Assembly: GCF_009856445.1 (NCBI RefSeq)
Contig: NZ_WMFA01000008.1
Span: 1 to 64,000, forward strand
Source: Halobacillus litoralis
GTDB taxonomy: Bacteria; Bacillota; Bacilli; Bacillales; Halobacillaceae
DNA: 64,000 nucleotides
Direction of reading: 5' to 3'
Under the pieces are notes generated by a model, which had not been told where the DNA came from, searched no databases, and saw only the letters and a program-made list of their open reading frames with translations. Shown here piece by piece: positions 9,024 to 17,769 of the stretch (positions are counted from its first letter, which is position 1; every line of letters starts with the position of its first letter). A program made the position numbers and the translations under genes.

Positions 9024-10649
9024 ATGACCGTTTGGCAGACGAAAGAGCAGTTGACGGATCTACTATGTTCCCTTGTAGAGTACCCTAGTATAACGAACAG
9101 CAATGAGGAAATCGCAATCATCGAATACTTATATTATATTTTAGAAGATCGCGATTATTATAAAAAACGGCCCAGCCACCTCAACTTGCACCCGCTGGAC
9201 GATGGGCGTCAATTACTGACAGCCTTAGTGAAAAAAGACGAATCCAAGGAAACGCTCGTCTTGATTTCCCATGTGGATGTCGTGGGAATCGAAGATTATG
9301 GATCCTATCAGAACCTTGCTTTTTATCCCCGTGAGCTCACCCAGGAGCTACATAAGAATATCGAAGATCTGCCGAAAGAAGCTGCCCGTGATCTGGAGTC
9401 AGGGAATTGGTTGTTCGGACGTGGAACCATGGATATGAAAGCAGGACTTACCGTACATTTATCCCTTTTGGAAAAAGCGATGGCCGGTGAGTTTGACGGG
9501 AACCTGCTTCTCGTCGCTGTTCCGGACGAAGAAGTGAATTCGGAGGGAATGCTGGCTGCTCTTCCTGCTCTTGCAGACATTCGTGATAAAGAGGGACTTG
9601 TCTATAAAGCCGCTTTGAACGGCGAACCGATGTTCAGCAAATACCCTGGCGATCCTGCTTATTATTTGTACACGGGTTCTATCGGAAAGACGCTGCCGGG
9701 CTTTTTGTGCTATGGAAAAGAAACACATGCTGGTGAGCCCTTTGGAGGTTTGAACGCCAACCTGATGGTCAGTTACCTGGCACAGGAAATGGAACTGAAT
9801 GAAGCTTTTATTGAAAAGGTCGGCGGAGAGCGGACCCCGCCTCCACTCAGTCTGATGCAGCGCGATTTGAAATTTGAGTATTCGGTTCAGACACCTCAGG
9901 CAGCGGTCGCGATGTACAATGTCCTGTATATGAAGCAGTCCATTGCTGAATTGAATGAAAAGCTTCTGCAGGCAGCCCAGCGAGCGAAGGCGAAAATCAT
10001 CAATCATTACCATCATCAGGCTTCCTTTTATTTGGAAGGTACCCAGACATCTGCTTTCCATCCGGATATCACGATTCTGACCTATGATCAGTTATACAAG
10101 GAAGCGGTCGCACGTTACGGAAAAATGGAAGTGGACCGCCGTCAAAACCGGTTAGTCAATTTGAGAGACCAGGGTGATCGGGATTTCTCAACCACACTGG
10201 TCCAGAGTCTGGCATCCTTATGTAAAGATATCAGTCCGATGATCGTCCTTTTTTACAGCCCACCCTTTTATCCAGCTGTGTCCTCGAATGATGATCCTTT
10301 CATTCTGCATGGGGCCAAGGTTGCCATCGATTATGCGAAGGAAAAGTTTGACGAAGATCTTGAAGTGGTGGAGTATTTTACAGGGTTGAGCGATTTGAGT
10401 TTTATCGGTCCGACATCTTCCACCTCTTCCCTGTCAGATTTGACAAAGCAGATGCCGATTCACGGAAATGGGTTTGAATGGCCGTCAGAAGTGATGGAAT
10501 CGATCACAATGCCGATCATCAACATCGGACCATTAGGAAGAGATCCGCATCAGTGGACGGAGCGACTGGAATTATCATACAGCTTTGAAAAACTGCCGCA
10601 GATTTTGACACAGGTTATTCATGAGTTCTTTAAGAAAGAGCGGGAATGA
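9024..10649 (+). CDS. M20-family peptidase, RocB/YqjN-like
   Basis: A 541-residue zinc hydrolase of the M20 (ArgE/DapE/RocB) superfamily. Metal-site motifs are SHVDVVG near residue 76, GRGTMDMKAG near 132 and PDEEVNSEG near 170. A dimerisation insert follows in the middle. The length matches the RocB/YqjN branch (about 540), not the 350-400 residue dipeptidases. Its position next to the rnz/namA block agrees with yqjN in B. subtilis. ATG at 9024 has AAGGAG 9 bp upstream. The substrate is unknown; RocB is linked to arginine catabolism but no other arginine genes are nearby. Confidence 0.85.
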   Translation: MTVWQTKEQLTDLLCSLVEYPSITNSNEEIAIIEYLYYILEDRDYYKKRPSHLNLHPLDDGRQLLTALVKKDESKETLVLISHVDVVGIEDYGSYQNLAFYPRELTQELHKNIEDLPKEAARDLESGNWLFGRGTMDMKAGLTVHLSLLEKAMAGEFDGNLLLVAVPDEEVNSEGMLAALPALADIRDKEGLVYKAALNGEPMFSKYPGDPAYYLYTGSIGKTLPGFLCYGKETHAGEPFGGLNANLMVSYLAQEMELNEAFIEKVGGERTPPPLSLMQRDLKFEYSVQTPQAAVAMYNVLYMKQSIAELNEKLLQAAQRAKAKIINHYHHQASFYLEGTQTSAFHPDITILTYDQLYKEAVARYGKMEVDRRQNRLVNLRDQGDRDFSTTLVQSLASLCKDISPMIVLFYSPPFYPAVSSNDDPFILHGAKVAIDYAKEKFDEDLEVVEYFTGLSDLSFIGPTSSTSSLSDLTKQMPIHGNGFEWPSEVMESITMPIINIGPLGRDPHQWTERLELSYSFEKLPQILTQVIHEFFKKERE

Positions 10650-10689
10650 AAGGATATTAGAACTATTTTTTTGGAAAGTCGGTGGTAGA

Positions 10690-11181
10690 GTGGGTGTTAT
10701 TTTTGTGACAGGGTTATCTGGTGTTGGTAAAACCAGTGTCCTGCAAAGGCTGCATCATGAAGGGTACTACGTGGTGGATACTGATAATCATGGTTTCACA
10801 AAAAAAGTCGCTTCAGGAGAAGGGGAGGAAATCGTATGGGATGGAGAAAAAATCTCCCATCTCATCGAAAGAAAAAGGCACACTCATTTAATCCTTTCCG
10901 GGTGTTATTCAAATCAAGGGAAGTTCTATAAATCTTTTGATTATGTCGTTCTTCTTGAAGCTACTTTAGGTGTCATGCTTGAACGTGTGAATAAAAGAAA
11001 GACAAATCCTTACGGAAAGCATCCAGAGGAGAGAAAGGCAATCATAGAAAGTTTTACTCATGTGCTGCCAAAACTGAGAGCGGGGGCAGATGTGGTGATT
11101 GATACTTCAAAGGTGGGCATTTCTGAAACGGCCGATCGTCTGAAAAGTTTAATGATCCTGGCACATCAGGTCAGGATTTAG
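10690..11181 (+). CDS. Small P-loop NTPase / nucleotide kinase-like protein
   Basis: About 163 residues, starting a few residues before the P-loop GLSGVGKTS, with an Asp pair in VVDTDNHG and a shikimate/adenylate-kinase-like lid region rich in Arg and Lys (ERVNKRKTNPYGK). This suggests a small-molecule kinase, but no substrate-specific motif is recognised. A GTG start at 10690 is preferred because it puts the P-loop near the N terminus; an alternative ATG at 10621 would overlap the peptidase gene by 29 bp. The GTG has only a weak GGTGG site, so the start is uncertain. Likely co-transcribed with the peptidase and followed by a terminator. Confidence 0.65.
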   Translation: MGVIFVTGLSGVGKTSVLQRLHHEGYYVVDTDNHGFTKKVASGEGEEIVWDGEKISHLIERKRHTHLILSGCYSNQGKFYKSFDYVVLLEATLGVMLERVNKRKTNPYGKHPEERKAIIESFTHVLPKLRAGADVVIDTSKVGISETADRLKSLMILAHQVRI

Positions 11182-11185
11182 ATAA

Positions 11186-11218
11186 AAAAGCGTCCGGAAA
11201 TCATTTCCGGACGCTTTT
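11186..11218. terminator. Bidirectional terminator between convergent genes
   Basis: Perfect 15-bp stem (11186-11200 with 11204-11218) with a 3-nt loop, A-rich on the left and T-rich on the right, so it serves both the kinase-like gene and the AbgT gene. Confidence 0.9.
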
Positions 11219-11230
11219 GTTTATGATGGA

Positions 11231-12754
11231 TTAACCATTGTATTCGAATCCTGCTCCAGGACCGATTGGTGCACCGGTCAACATCCAAATCAACAGCATC
11301 AGTGTCCATATGGCAAAGAATGCAATGGAATAAGGAAGCATGGTAGAAATCAATGTACCAATACCGACCTTCTTATCATACTTCTGTGCGAACGCAATGA
11401 CGATTGCGAAATACGGCATCAATGGTGAAATGATGTTCGTTGTTGAGTCGGCGATCCGATAAGCGAGTGTCGTAAGCTCCGGAGAGTAACCGAGCTGCAT
11501 CATCAACGGTACGAATACAGGAGCCATAATCGCCCATTTTGCTGACGAGCTTCCGATAAACAGGTTGATGAAACCAGCTACGAACATGAAAGCAATGATG
11601 AGACCGATGCCTGTGAAACCAATGGAATCCAAGAACTCGGCACCGCTGACAGCAATGACTTTTCCGAGATTCGTATGGTTGAAGTAGGCAACGAATTGAC
11701 CTGCCGTGAAGGCGAGGACAATGTAGATTCCCATGCTCGCCATCGTTTCAGACATTTGATTGGCTACGTCCTTATCATTCTTGATTTCCTCTGTAATCTT
11801 CCCGTAAACATAACCAGGAACGAAGAACATGATCAGAATGACAGGCACTAAGCTATGGAAAAATGGAGATGCTAAGAAATCATCAGGGTTACGCAATGGC
11901 CCCCAGGATGGTACGACGAGCAGAGAAAGCAGCCCGATGGTCACGATAAACGCGATCAGAGCACCGATCATCCCTTTTTTCTCAAGTGGAGAAAGGTAAT
12001 TGACTTCTTCTTTCACGCCACCTTTGTATTCTCCTAAACGCGGTTCAACAATCTTGTCTGTCACTAGTGTTCCTACAATCGTAAGGACAAAAACAGATGC
12101 AATCATGAAGTAATAGTTCATCGTATAAAGGATGGTATCCGCATAGGCAGGATCAATGGTTGCTGCTGCCTGAATCGTCAAATCACCAAGCAATGGGTCC
12201 AACGACGTAAGGAGCAAGTTGGCACTGAAACCAGCCGAAACCCCGGCAAATGCTGCGGCAAGACCCGCAAGTGGGTGACGGCCAAGACCAGCAAATAAAA
12301 CGGCTCCGAGTGGTGTCAAAACAACGTAACCCGCATCAGCAGCCATACTGGACATGATACCACCGAACACGAGCGCTGCTGTCATCAATGAACGTGGTAC
12401 GGATGTAACGAGTCCACGAAGCATCGCACTAATCAGCCCTGAGCGTTCAGCTATTCCGATACCAAGCATTGTCACAAGAACGGTACCGAGAGGCGCGAAG
12501 CCTACGAAGTTTTCTACCATGCTTTCAAACATGTATTGAATACCGTCACTGGAAAGCAAGTTGACGACTTGTAACGTTTCGCCGGTCGCTGGGTCTTCGA
12601 CTTCCACGTTCATCGTGGAGAAGATCCAGGAAGCGACGACAACCATGAGTGCAAATATTGCGAACAATGTGACAGGGTGAGGCAATTTATTCCCGACGCG
12701 CTCAATCCAGTCGAGTATGCGCATTGTCAACCCTTTCTTTTCTTGTTGTTCCAT
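11231..12754 (-). CDS. AbgT-family transporter
   Basis: A 507-residue polytopic membrane protein (about 11-13 segments) of the AbgT family. Some members import p-aminobenzoyl-glutamate; others export sulfonamides by proton antiport. Family features are GxSxxFSANLLLTSLDPLL near residue 180 and the C-terminal SSSAKWAIMAPVFVPLMMQLGYSPE near 400 with DSTTNIISPLMPY. ATG at 12754 is preceded by AAGGAGG. Single gene with its own promoter at 12810-12838. No peptidase for aminobenzoyl-glutamate (abgAB) adjoins it unless the M20 enzyme upstream plays that part, which is conjecture. Confidence 0.88.
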   Translation of the reverse strand: MEQQEKKGLTMRILDWIERVGNKLPHPVTLFAIFALMVVVASWIFSTMNVEVEDPATGETLQVVNLLSSDGIQYMFESMVENFVGFAPLGTVLVTMLGIGIAERSGLISAMLRGLVTSVPRSLMTAALVFGGIMSSMAADAGYVVLTPLGAVLFAGLGRHPLAGLAAAFAGVSAGFSANLLLTSLDPLLGDLTIQAAATIDPAYADTILYTMNYYFMIASVFVLTIVGTLVTDKIVEPRLGEYKGGVKEEVNYLSPLEKKGMIGALIAFIVTIGLLSLLVVPSWGPLRNPDDFLASPFFHSLVPVILIMFFVPGYVYGKITEEIKNDKDVANQMSETMASMGIYIVLAFTAGQFVAYFNHTNLGKVIAVSGAEFLDSIGFTGIGLIIAFMFVAGFINLFIGSSSAKWAIMAPVFVPLMMQLGYSPELTTLAYRIADSTTNIISPLMPYFAIVIAFAQKYDKKVGIGTLISTMLPYSIAFFAIWTLMLLIWMLTGAPIGPGAGFEYNG

Positions 12755-12809
12755 GATCTTCCTCCTTATTGACCTTTACATTTCTTTAAAATTTACAATG
12801 ACGCGTTAA

Positions 12810-12838
12810 AGTATAATGGGAAGTAATTTTTATTTGAA
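12810..12838 (-). promoter_or_regulatory. Sigma-A promoter of the AbgT gene
   Basis: On the minus strand TTCAAA (12838-12833), a 17-bp spacer and TATACT (12815-12810), 56 bp before the start codon. Confidence 0.6.
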
Positions 12839-12947
12839 GTCTTTTGGAAAAAGTCCCACTAGAAAAAGAATTATGAATAATGAGACGTCTGTAATCTTTG
12901 TCATATTGGAGGAAAAGATCTGGCAATCATGCTACAATGTAGAAAAG

Positions 12948-12961
12948 TGAATGATCATTCA
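12948..12961. promoter_or_regulatory. 14-bp perfect palindrome TGAATGATCATTCA upstream of the MBL gene
   Basis: Lies 17-30 bp before the MBL-fold gene start, just after a TACAAT -10-like box (12933-12938). Its outer TGAATGA/TCATTCA arms resemble half-sites of TetR-family FadR boxes, but the spacing is shorter than the B. subtilis FadR consensus. It could be an operator, or chance. Confidence 0.4.
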
Positions 12962-12977
12962 GTATGGAGGAAGTGTT

Positions 12978-13943
12978 ATGAAGACATTGAAGGATACCAT
13001 TACCCAGTTCACATTGCCGACCCCGTATGCGGTGGGGGATGTTCATGTTTATCTAGTAAAAGGTGACCGGCTCTCCCTTATCGATGCAGGTGTGAAGACG
13101 GAGGAGTGCTGGAAAGCCTTAGTTGATCAGTTAAAGGAAGTGGGCTACCAGCCGGAAGATATTGAACAAGTGATTTTGACTCACCATCACCCGGATCATA
13201 TGGGGCTTGTTGAACGTTTACCGAACGTGAATACTATCGCCGGCCACACGAAATTGAAGCCTTGGCTTGAGCGTGACGAAGCCTACTTCTCTCATTATGA
13301 GGAATTTTTCAAAGGTATGTACAAGGAATCTGGAGTGCCTGAGCGCTTTCTTCCATTGTTAAAAGGATTGAGGAAAACGTTGAAGTGGACGTCAGAAGGA
13401 AAGCTTACGCATGAGTTGATCGAAGGCGACCGGCTGCCAGGTCATGAAGAATGGGTGACGATTGAAACGCCCGGCCATGCCCAAAGCCATTTGTCCTTTT
13501 ACAGAGAAGGTGATGGGGCGTTGATCGGTGGGGATCACCTGCTGTCCCATATTTCTTCGAACCCTTTACTTGAGCCGCCTCACAACAAAGGAGAGGAGCG
13601 CCCAAGACCTTTGCTTGATTATCGCCATTCTATGGAAAAGTTGTTGCAGTGGGAAATCAGTACAGTTTATCCAGGGCACGGGAAAATTTTCAATCATGCT
13701 CACGAGCTGATTCCCGAACGTTTGAAAAAGCAGGAACAGCGGGCAGAGAAGGTGCTTCTGATGTTTAGCGAGGGCCCATTACGTGCATATGACGTATGCA
13801 AGCGTCTCTTTCCGAAACACATCGAGAATCAATTCGGTTTGACGATGTCTGAAACAATCGGACAACTGGACTACTTAGAGAGCGTAGGAAAGCTTAAGAT
13901 TTCTTACGTAGACGGAGAGAAATTCTATCAAGCAAATAGGTGA
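12978..13943 (+). CDS. Metallo-beta-lactamase fold hydrolase (YqjP-like)
   Basis: A 321-residue MBL-fold protein with the metal motif H69-x-H71-x-D73-H74, a second histidine in ETPGHAQSH and the aspartate in IGGDHLL. The C-terminal 70 residues look like a winged-helix module (DYLESVGKL), typical of the LACTB2/YqjP group. It probably hydrolyses a thioester or ester. The start at 12978 has GGAGG at 8 bp. It is followed 5 bp later by the SDR gene, the same pairing as yqjP-yqjQ in B. subtilis, so the two form an operon. Confidence 0.85.
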   Translation: MKTLKDTITQFTLPTPYAVGDVHVYLVKGDRLSLIDAGVKTEECWKALVDQLKEVGYQPEDIEQVILTHHHPDHMGLVERLPNVNTIAGHTKLKPWLERDEAYFSHYEEFFKGMYKESGVPERFLPLLKGLRKTLKWTSEGKLTHELIEGDRLPGHEEWVTIETPGHAQSHLSFYREGDGALIGGDHLLSHISSNPLLEPPHNKGEERPRPLLDYRHSMEKLLQWEISTVYPGHGKIFNHAHELIPERLKKQEQRAEKVLLMFSEGPLRAYDVCKRLFPKHIENQFGLTMSETIGQLDYLESVGKLKISYVDGEKFYQANR

Positions 13944-13948
13944 TTTGG

Positions 13949-14743
13949 ATGAATGAACGAGTAAAAGGAAAGAAAGTATTGATCACGGGAGCCTCAAGCG
14001 GAATTGGCGAATTTCTCGCGATACACGTCGCGCAGGAAGGCGGCACGCCGATTCTTGTGGCACGGACCGCCCACAAATTGGAAATCATCGCCGAGAAGAT
14101 TGAAGAGGCCTTTGGTGTCAAATGTCCATGGTACCCTGCGGATTTATCAAATGATGCAGAATGGAAAGATACGATTGACCGGATTTGCTATGAACATGGA
14201 TCCATTGATGCGCTGATCAACAATGCGGGAATCGCCGTGTTCGATCATGTAGCAGAGTCGAATTGGCAGGATATTGAGCGTATGCTCTCGGTTAATGTGA
14301 AGTCCTTGTTCCGTGCCACGCATCAGCTGCTCCCTCATTTGGTCCAGCATGGAGAGGGACACATCATCAACATAGCATCACAGGCAGGCAAAATTGCCAC
14401 ACCTAAATCAGCGGTCTATGCAGCGACTAAACATGCAGTCTTAGGGTTTACGAATGCTTTAAGGATGGAAGTTGAGCCATTAGGTATCTATGTTACTTCC
14501 GTTAATCTAGGACCTGTGAGGACCAATTTCTTTCAACAAGCGGACCCGAGCGGAAAGTATGAGAAGTCGGTCGATAAGATTATGCTTGATCCGAACCGTG
14601 TAGCAAGGACTGTCGTCCACCATTTATTCACGAAACAGCGGGAAATCAATATGCCTTCCTGGATGGATTCGGGAAGCAAAGTCTACTCCCTCGCACCAGT
14701 CGCGATGGAAAAACTCATGCAAAAACAGTTCAACAAAAAATAA
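13949..14743 (+). CDS. Short-chain dehydrogenase/reductase (YqjQ-like)
   Basis: A 264-residue classical SDR. Nucleotide-binding motif TGASSGIG at 13-20, NNAG near 91-94, catalytic Ser in NIASQAG and YxxxK in YAATKHA; the motif set is complete. The start at 13949 is used because an earlier in-frame GTG (13940) lies inside the previous stop region without a proper ribosome site. Cytoplasmic NAD(P)-dependent oxidoreductase of unknown substrate. Ends at a very long hairpin. Confidence 0.88.
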   Translation: MNERVKGKKVLITGASSGIGEFLAIHVAQEGGTPILVARTAHKLEIIAEKIEEAFGVKCPWYPADLSNDAEWKDTIDRICYEHGSIDALINNAGIAVFDHVAESNWQDIERMLSVNVKSLFRATHQLLPHLVQHGEGHIINIASQAGKIATPKSAVYAATKHAVLGFTNALRMEVEPLGIYVTSVNLGPVRTNFFQQADPSGKYEKSVDKIMLDPNRVARTVVHHLFTKQREINMPSWMDSGSKVYSLAPVAMEKLMQKQFNKK

Positions 14744-14749
14744 CGGCCC

Positions 14750-14798
14750 CCCAACCAAAAAACCTCTTCCCACTAAGGGAAGAGGTTTTTTGGTTGGG
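14750..14798 (+). terminator. Long hairpin terminator after the SDR gene
   Basis: A perfect 22-bp stem (14750-14771 with 14777-14798) and 5-nt loop. The arms contain AAAAAA/TTTTTT tracts, so a shorter inner hairpin (CCTCTTCCC/GGGAAGAGG) followed by T6 can also form. Confidence 0.85.
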
Positions 14799-14889
14799 TG
14801 AGGTGGGAAAATCTGTATGACCTGGTACGCCAATATATGTAAGACCTGGTCAGACAGGAAATGGTAGAAGGAATTGCCACTTGCAAAAG

Positions 14890-14903
14890 CGAACATATAT
14901 TCG
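14890..14903. promoter_or_regulatory. LexA (SOS) box upstream of the Y-family polymerase
   Basis: CGAACATATATTCG matches the Bacillus LexA consensus CGAAC-N4-GTTCG at all but one position. It is followed 11 bp later by a TATACT -10 box (14915-14920), so bound LexA would cover the -35 region. Confidence 0.7.
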
Positions 14904-14942
14904 CATAATGAGGATATACTAGGTAAAGGAGGTGGAGACGAC

Positions 14943-16217
14943 ATGGGGCATCCGAGCATTGATTATGGGAGGTATCCGGACAGGGGGATTTTGTGTGTGG
15001 ATATGAAGAGTTTCTATGCGAGCTGTGCGGCCATTGACCGCGGGCTTGATCCGCTCACAGTCCCGCTTGCTGTAGTTGCGGATACGAACCGGAAGGGGAG
15101 TGTCGTATTGGCAGCGACCCCGGCAATGAAAAAGAAATATGGGATCCGCACAGGGAGCCGCCTGTTCGAAATTCCTTCCGCGCCGGAAATTGTCATCCTC
15201 TCCGCGCAAATGAGAAAATACTTGGAAGTGTCTACTCAAGTGACGAACCTTTTTCACAAATTCGTCCCGAAAGAAAAGATCCATACGTACAGCGTCGATG
15301 AAAGCTTTTTAGAGGTAGGAGATAATAAAGGGAAATTCGGTGTCCCCGAAGAAACGGCTCAAATGATCGTCGATGAATTAAAAGAAACGTTCCACCTGGA
15401 TGCAGCGATCGGCATTGGCCCGAACATGCTGCTTTCCAAACTCTGTCTCGATCTTGAAGCAAAAAAGAAAGGCATCGCCCGCTGGACGTTTGATGACTTT
15501 CAAGAGAAGTTATGGCCGGTCGCTCCCTTGTCGGAAATGTGGGGCATTGGCCCGCGGCTTGAGCATCGGTTGAATCGTATGGGCATCTGGTCTGTCGGAC
15601 AATTGGCGAAGTTCCCGCTCGATCGTCTGGAAAAAACGTTTGGTGTGATGGGAAACCAGCTGTACTACCACGCGAATGGTATCGACTTGTCCGACCCCGG
15701 AGCTCCGATTATTCACGGTCAGGTGAGCTATGGGAAAAGTCAGATTCTCCTTCGCGATTACCAGGATCCTGAAGAAGTAAAGTACGTCATCCTCGAGATG
15801 TGTGAAGAAGTCGCCCGACGTGCAAGGAAAAAAGGCCATGCAGGGAGAACGGTTTCTCTTGGGATCGGCTATAGCAAAAGTGAAGGGGCGGGTGGCTTTC
15901 ATCGCTCTGTATCTATTGAACATCCGACGAGCATTACGATGGATATTTATCACGCCTGCCTCACTTTGTTCCAACGCTTTTATAATGGCGGAGTCGTCCG
16001 CCGCATCTCCGTCACTCTTGGAAACATTACAGAAGATGCCAATGTCCAACTGGACTTGTTTGATGACGGCCGCGATAAAAAAAGGGACCTCGGCTATGCG
16101 ATGGATGAGATTCGCGAGCGTTACGGGCAGGATATGCTTCTCCGGGCAGTGTCCTGGACAAATGCAGGAACCGCCCGCCACCGCAGTCGTCTGGTCGGTG
16201 GACACTATGCAGAATAA
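14943..16217 (+). CDS. Y-family translesion DNA polymerase, UvrX/YqjW (PolY2) type
   Basis: A 424-residue error-prone polymerase. Catalytic residues are visible: Asp20 in CVDMKSFYAS, and Asp119-Glu120 in SVDESF. The helix-hairpin-helix thumb (MWGIGPRLEHRLNRMGIWSVGQL) and little-finger domain follow. The VDMKSFYAS variant marks the UvrX/YqjW branch rather than DinB/PolY1. The start at 14943 follows AAAGGAGGTG at 8 bp. SOS control is indicated by the LexA box. In B. subtilis yqjW is followed by the YolD-like gene yqjX; no YolD-like gene is present here. Confidence 0.92.
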   Translation: MGHPSIDYGRYPDRGILCVDMKSFYASCAAIDRGLDPLTVPLAVVADTNRKGSVVLAATPAMKKKYGIRTGSRLFEIPSAPEIVILSAQMRKYLEVSTQVTNLFHKFVPKEKIHTYSVDESFLEVGDNKGKFGVPEETAQMIVDELKETFHLDAAIGIGPNMLLSKLCLDLEAKKKGIARWTFDDFQEKLWPVAPLSEMWGIGPRLEHRLNRMGIWSVGQLAKFPLDRLEKTFGVMGNQLYYHANGIDLSDPGAPIIHGQVSYGKSQILLRDYQDPEEVKYVILEMCEEVARRARKKGHAGRTVSLGIGYSKSEGAGGFHRSVSIEHPTSITMDIYHACLTLFQRFYNGGVVRRISVTLGNITEDANVQLDLFDDGRDKKRDLGYAMDEIRERYGQDMLLRAVSWTNAGTARHRSRLVGGHYAE

Positions 16218-16278
16218 ACATAACCGTTGCCTCTGAGGCTGAGTTTTCTTACAATAGAAGAAACAGGAGGGATGAACG

Positions 16279-16611
16279 ATGAAACTACGCATCACTGAAG
16301 AGGCGAAGCAGCAGCTAGAACACATTCAGGATCCCGAGCGTCCACTCATCCGTCTTTTTTATGACACCGAAGGATGTGGATGCGGCGTGAATGGACTGCC
16401 AACCATTCGTTTGGAAAAAGAAGAACGTCCTACAGATCTCAAAGTAGAAAATGATGATTATTCCGTCATTATCGATGATCAGCAAGCCACTTTTTTCAAA
16501 AAAGAAATGAAGCTTGATTTCATGAGAGGCACCTTCCGCCTTTCCAGCCCGGACGGCATCCTGAATCCGATCATCCCGATCAAAGACGTGAAAGAAGGGG
16601 CGACCGTATGA
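16279..16611 (+). CDS. HesB/IscA-like iron-sulfur biogenesis protein (YqkB-like)
   Basis: 110 residues with a HesB-like beta-sandwich and the loop EGCGCGVNG. Cys33 and Cys35 are present, but the C-terminal CGC pair of true A-type Fe-S carriers is missing, as in the YqkB group. Its exact role is unclear. The stop overlaps the next start (ATGA), coupling it to the YqkE-like gene. Order agrees with yqkB...yqkE of B. subtilis. Confidence 0.82.
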   Translation: MKLRITEEAKQQLEHIQDPERPLIRLFYDTEGCGCGVNGLPTIRLEKEERPTDLKVENDDYSVIIDDQQATFFKKEMKLDFMRGTFRLSSPDGILNPIIPIKDVKEGATV

Positions 16612-16832
16612 GTAAGAAAAAGCCGCAACCCGGTTCTCTTGGCGACCAGCTTAATGCTGATGTTTTATCAAAGCTGAAATCCAAAAAGACAGAGCTGAAA
16701 CAGCAGGCCGATGAACGTGAAGAACAGGAAAAGCAGCGCCGTATCGAAGAGCGCAAGCGAGCAGAAGCAAACAAAAGCTTTGAGGAACTGTTGAATGAAA
16801 GTGATCTCAACTGGAAATCCTTCAAAAAATAA
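16608..16832 (+). CDS. YqkE-like small charged protein
   Basis: 74 residues, highly charged and predicted helical or coiled-coil from residue 15 to 60 (KLKSKKTELKQQADEREEQ), with no membrane segment. Begins MSKKKPQPGSLGDQLN, the conserved start of the YqkE family (DUF3886). Function unknown. Translationally coupled to the HesB-like gene; its stop lies within the terminator stem. Confidence 0.82.
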   Translation: MSKKKPQPGSLGDQLNADVLSKLKSKKTELKQQADEREEQEKQRRIEERKRAEANKSFEELLNESDLNWKSFKK

Positions 16833-16860
16833 GCACTCCGCTATGGAGTGCTTATTTTTT
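16824..16860 (+). terminator. Terminator after the yqkE-like gene
   Basis: A 16-bp perfect stem (16824-16839 with 16845-16860), 5-nt loop, ending TTATTTTTT. Confidence 0.9.
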
Positions 16861-17028
16861 GTGAGGATTTTTGAGTTAAGTCGTTGGGCTAGTGCGCTCC
16901 GTTAGGTCGTTATTTGTTTTCGCATCGGACGTTATTCCTTTTAGTTAGGGAGCTATCCATAATTTTCTTTCGGAAAAATTGAAACATTCGGACCATATCG
17001 ACCGTATAGAAAAGCAGGAGGGAACAAA

Positions 17029-17202
17029 ATGATCGATTTTTTCCTTGTATTCTTCATTGGAACGATAGGTGTGACAATCGCTGTCATCGGGTGTGTTCTT
17101 GCGATTGTCCGTAACATTCGATCAACAGGCGAGGAGGAGCGGATTCAACACTTGGAAAAAGAAGTGGAAGCATTAAAGGAGAGTGAACAAGGTGAGGTGT
17201 AA
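17029..17202 (+). CDS. Small single-pass membrane protein with coiled-coil tail
   Basis: 57 residues. ATG at 17029 with AGGAGGG 8 bp upstream. An N-terminal hydrophobic segment of about 25 residues is followed by a charged helical tail (EEERIQHLEKEVEALKE) with heptad spacing. It overlaps the next gene by 11 bp, so it is probably the first of a three-gene set of small proteins. No family recognised. The 168 bp upstream (16861-17028) hold no gene. Confidence 0.72.
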   Translation: MIDFFLVFFIGTIGVTIAVIGCVLAIVRNIRSTGEEERIQHLEKEVEALKESEQGEV

Positions 17203-17494
17203 GGCATGCGGACGCAGTTGGCCATTTGGAAGAGCACTGCTTTCATCGATAAAAGTCAGCGGCAAGAAAGAATGTCCGCATTGCGGAGAGGAACATTATT
17301 CTACGAAACGGTCCTATCATCGTTCAGGGATATTAGCGGTTTCGGCATTTTTTGTGTTTATGTTATTAGTAGAAACGTTTCAAATGCGACTGACATCAGC
17401 CCTGTTTTTCGCTGTCTTCCTTTTGTTAATCGTCCTATTTGTCCAACCGCTGGTGATTCACTTATCGGATGAGGAAGTCTTGCATAAGGAGTGA
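17192..17494 (+). CDS. CXXC-20-CXXC-type small membrane protein
   Basis: 100 residues. An N-terminal zinc-ribbon-like pair of CxxC motifs (RCKACGRSW and KECPHCGEE, about 20 residues apart) is followed by two membrane segments near 49-66 and 70-90. This fits the family of small Bacillus proteins named for the CXXC-20-CXXC spacing. GTG at 17192 is preferred over GTG at 17183, which lies too close to AAGGAG (17175-17180). Role unknown; likely co-translated with its neighbours. Confidence 0.72.
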   Translation: MRCKACGRSWPFGRALLSSIKVSGKKECPHCGEEHYSTKRSYHRSGILAVSAFFVFMLLVETFQMRLTSALFFAVFLLLIVLFVQPLVIHLSDEEVLHKE

Positions 17495-17501
17495 GTGTTT
17501 G

Positions 17502-17675
17502 TTGAAAGATTTGTTTTCTCTTCTCAAAGGACAAAAAACAAAGAGGATCAAGCGCTATTCAAAAGAGTTCATTAAAATCCAGGACCATAAAAAAATGGGC
17601 ATGAAAATATCTGATAAACGAAGGAACCAAAAACTCTATGGTTTGCCACTTATTCGGGTCATGTTGGAAGAATAA
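17502..17675 (+). CDS. Small basic hypothetical protein
   Basis: 57 residues, strongly basic (KGQKTKRIKRYSKEF), no membrane segment or known motif. TTG at 17502 has AAGGAG 10 bp upstream and lies 7 bp after the CXXC gene stop. An in-frame ATG at 17469 would overlap that gene and add non-matching residues. Possibly nucleic-acid binding from its charge alone; no function assigned. Confidence 0.55.
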   Translation: MKDLFSLLKGQKTKRIKRYSKEFIKIQDHKKMGMKISDKRRNQKLYGLPLIRVMLEE

Positions 17676-17769
17676 GAGGAGAAAGGTCGATTTTTAACCT
17701 TGAAGCAATCATTTCAACGCTGCATACGACAAATCAGTCTCGCAGCGAGAGGTTTCAGAGGGTGATGTC

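Noticed and set aside
9459-10061. 200-codon minus-strand frame opposite the M20 peptidase gene
   Set aside because: Antisense shadow; peptide is low quality and lacks motifs.
12948-12961. FadR box assigned to the MBL-SDR operon
   Set aside because: Arms resemble the FadR half-site but overall length and spacing differ; reported as an unassigned palindrome.
15510-16325. 271-codon minus-strand frame opposite the PolY2 gene
   Set aside because: Antisense shadow of a gene with clear catalytic motifs; no ribosome site or recognisable domain.
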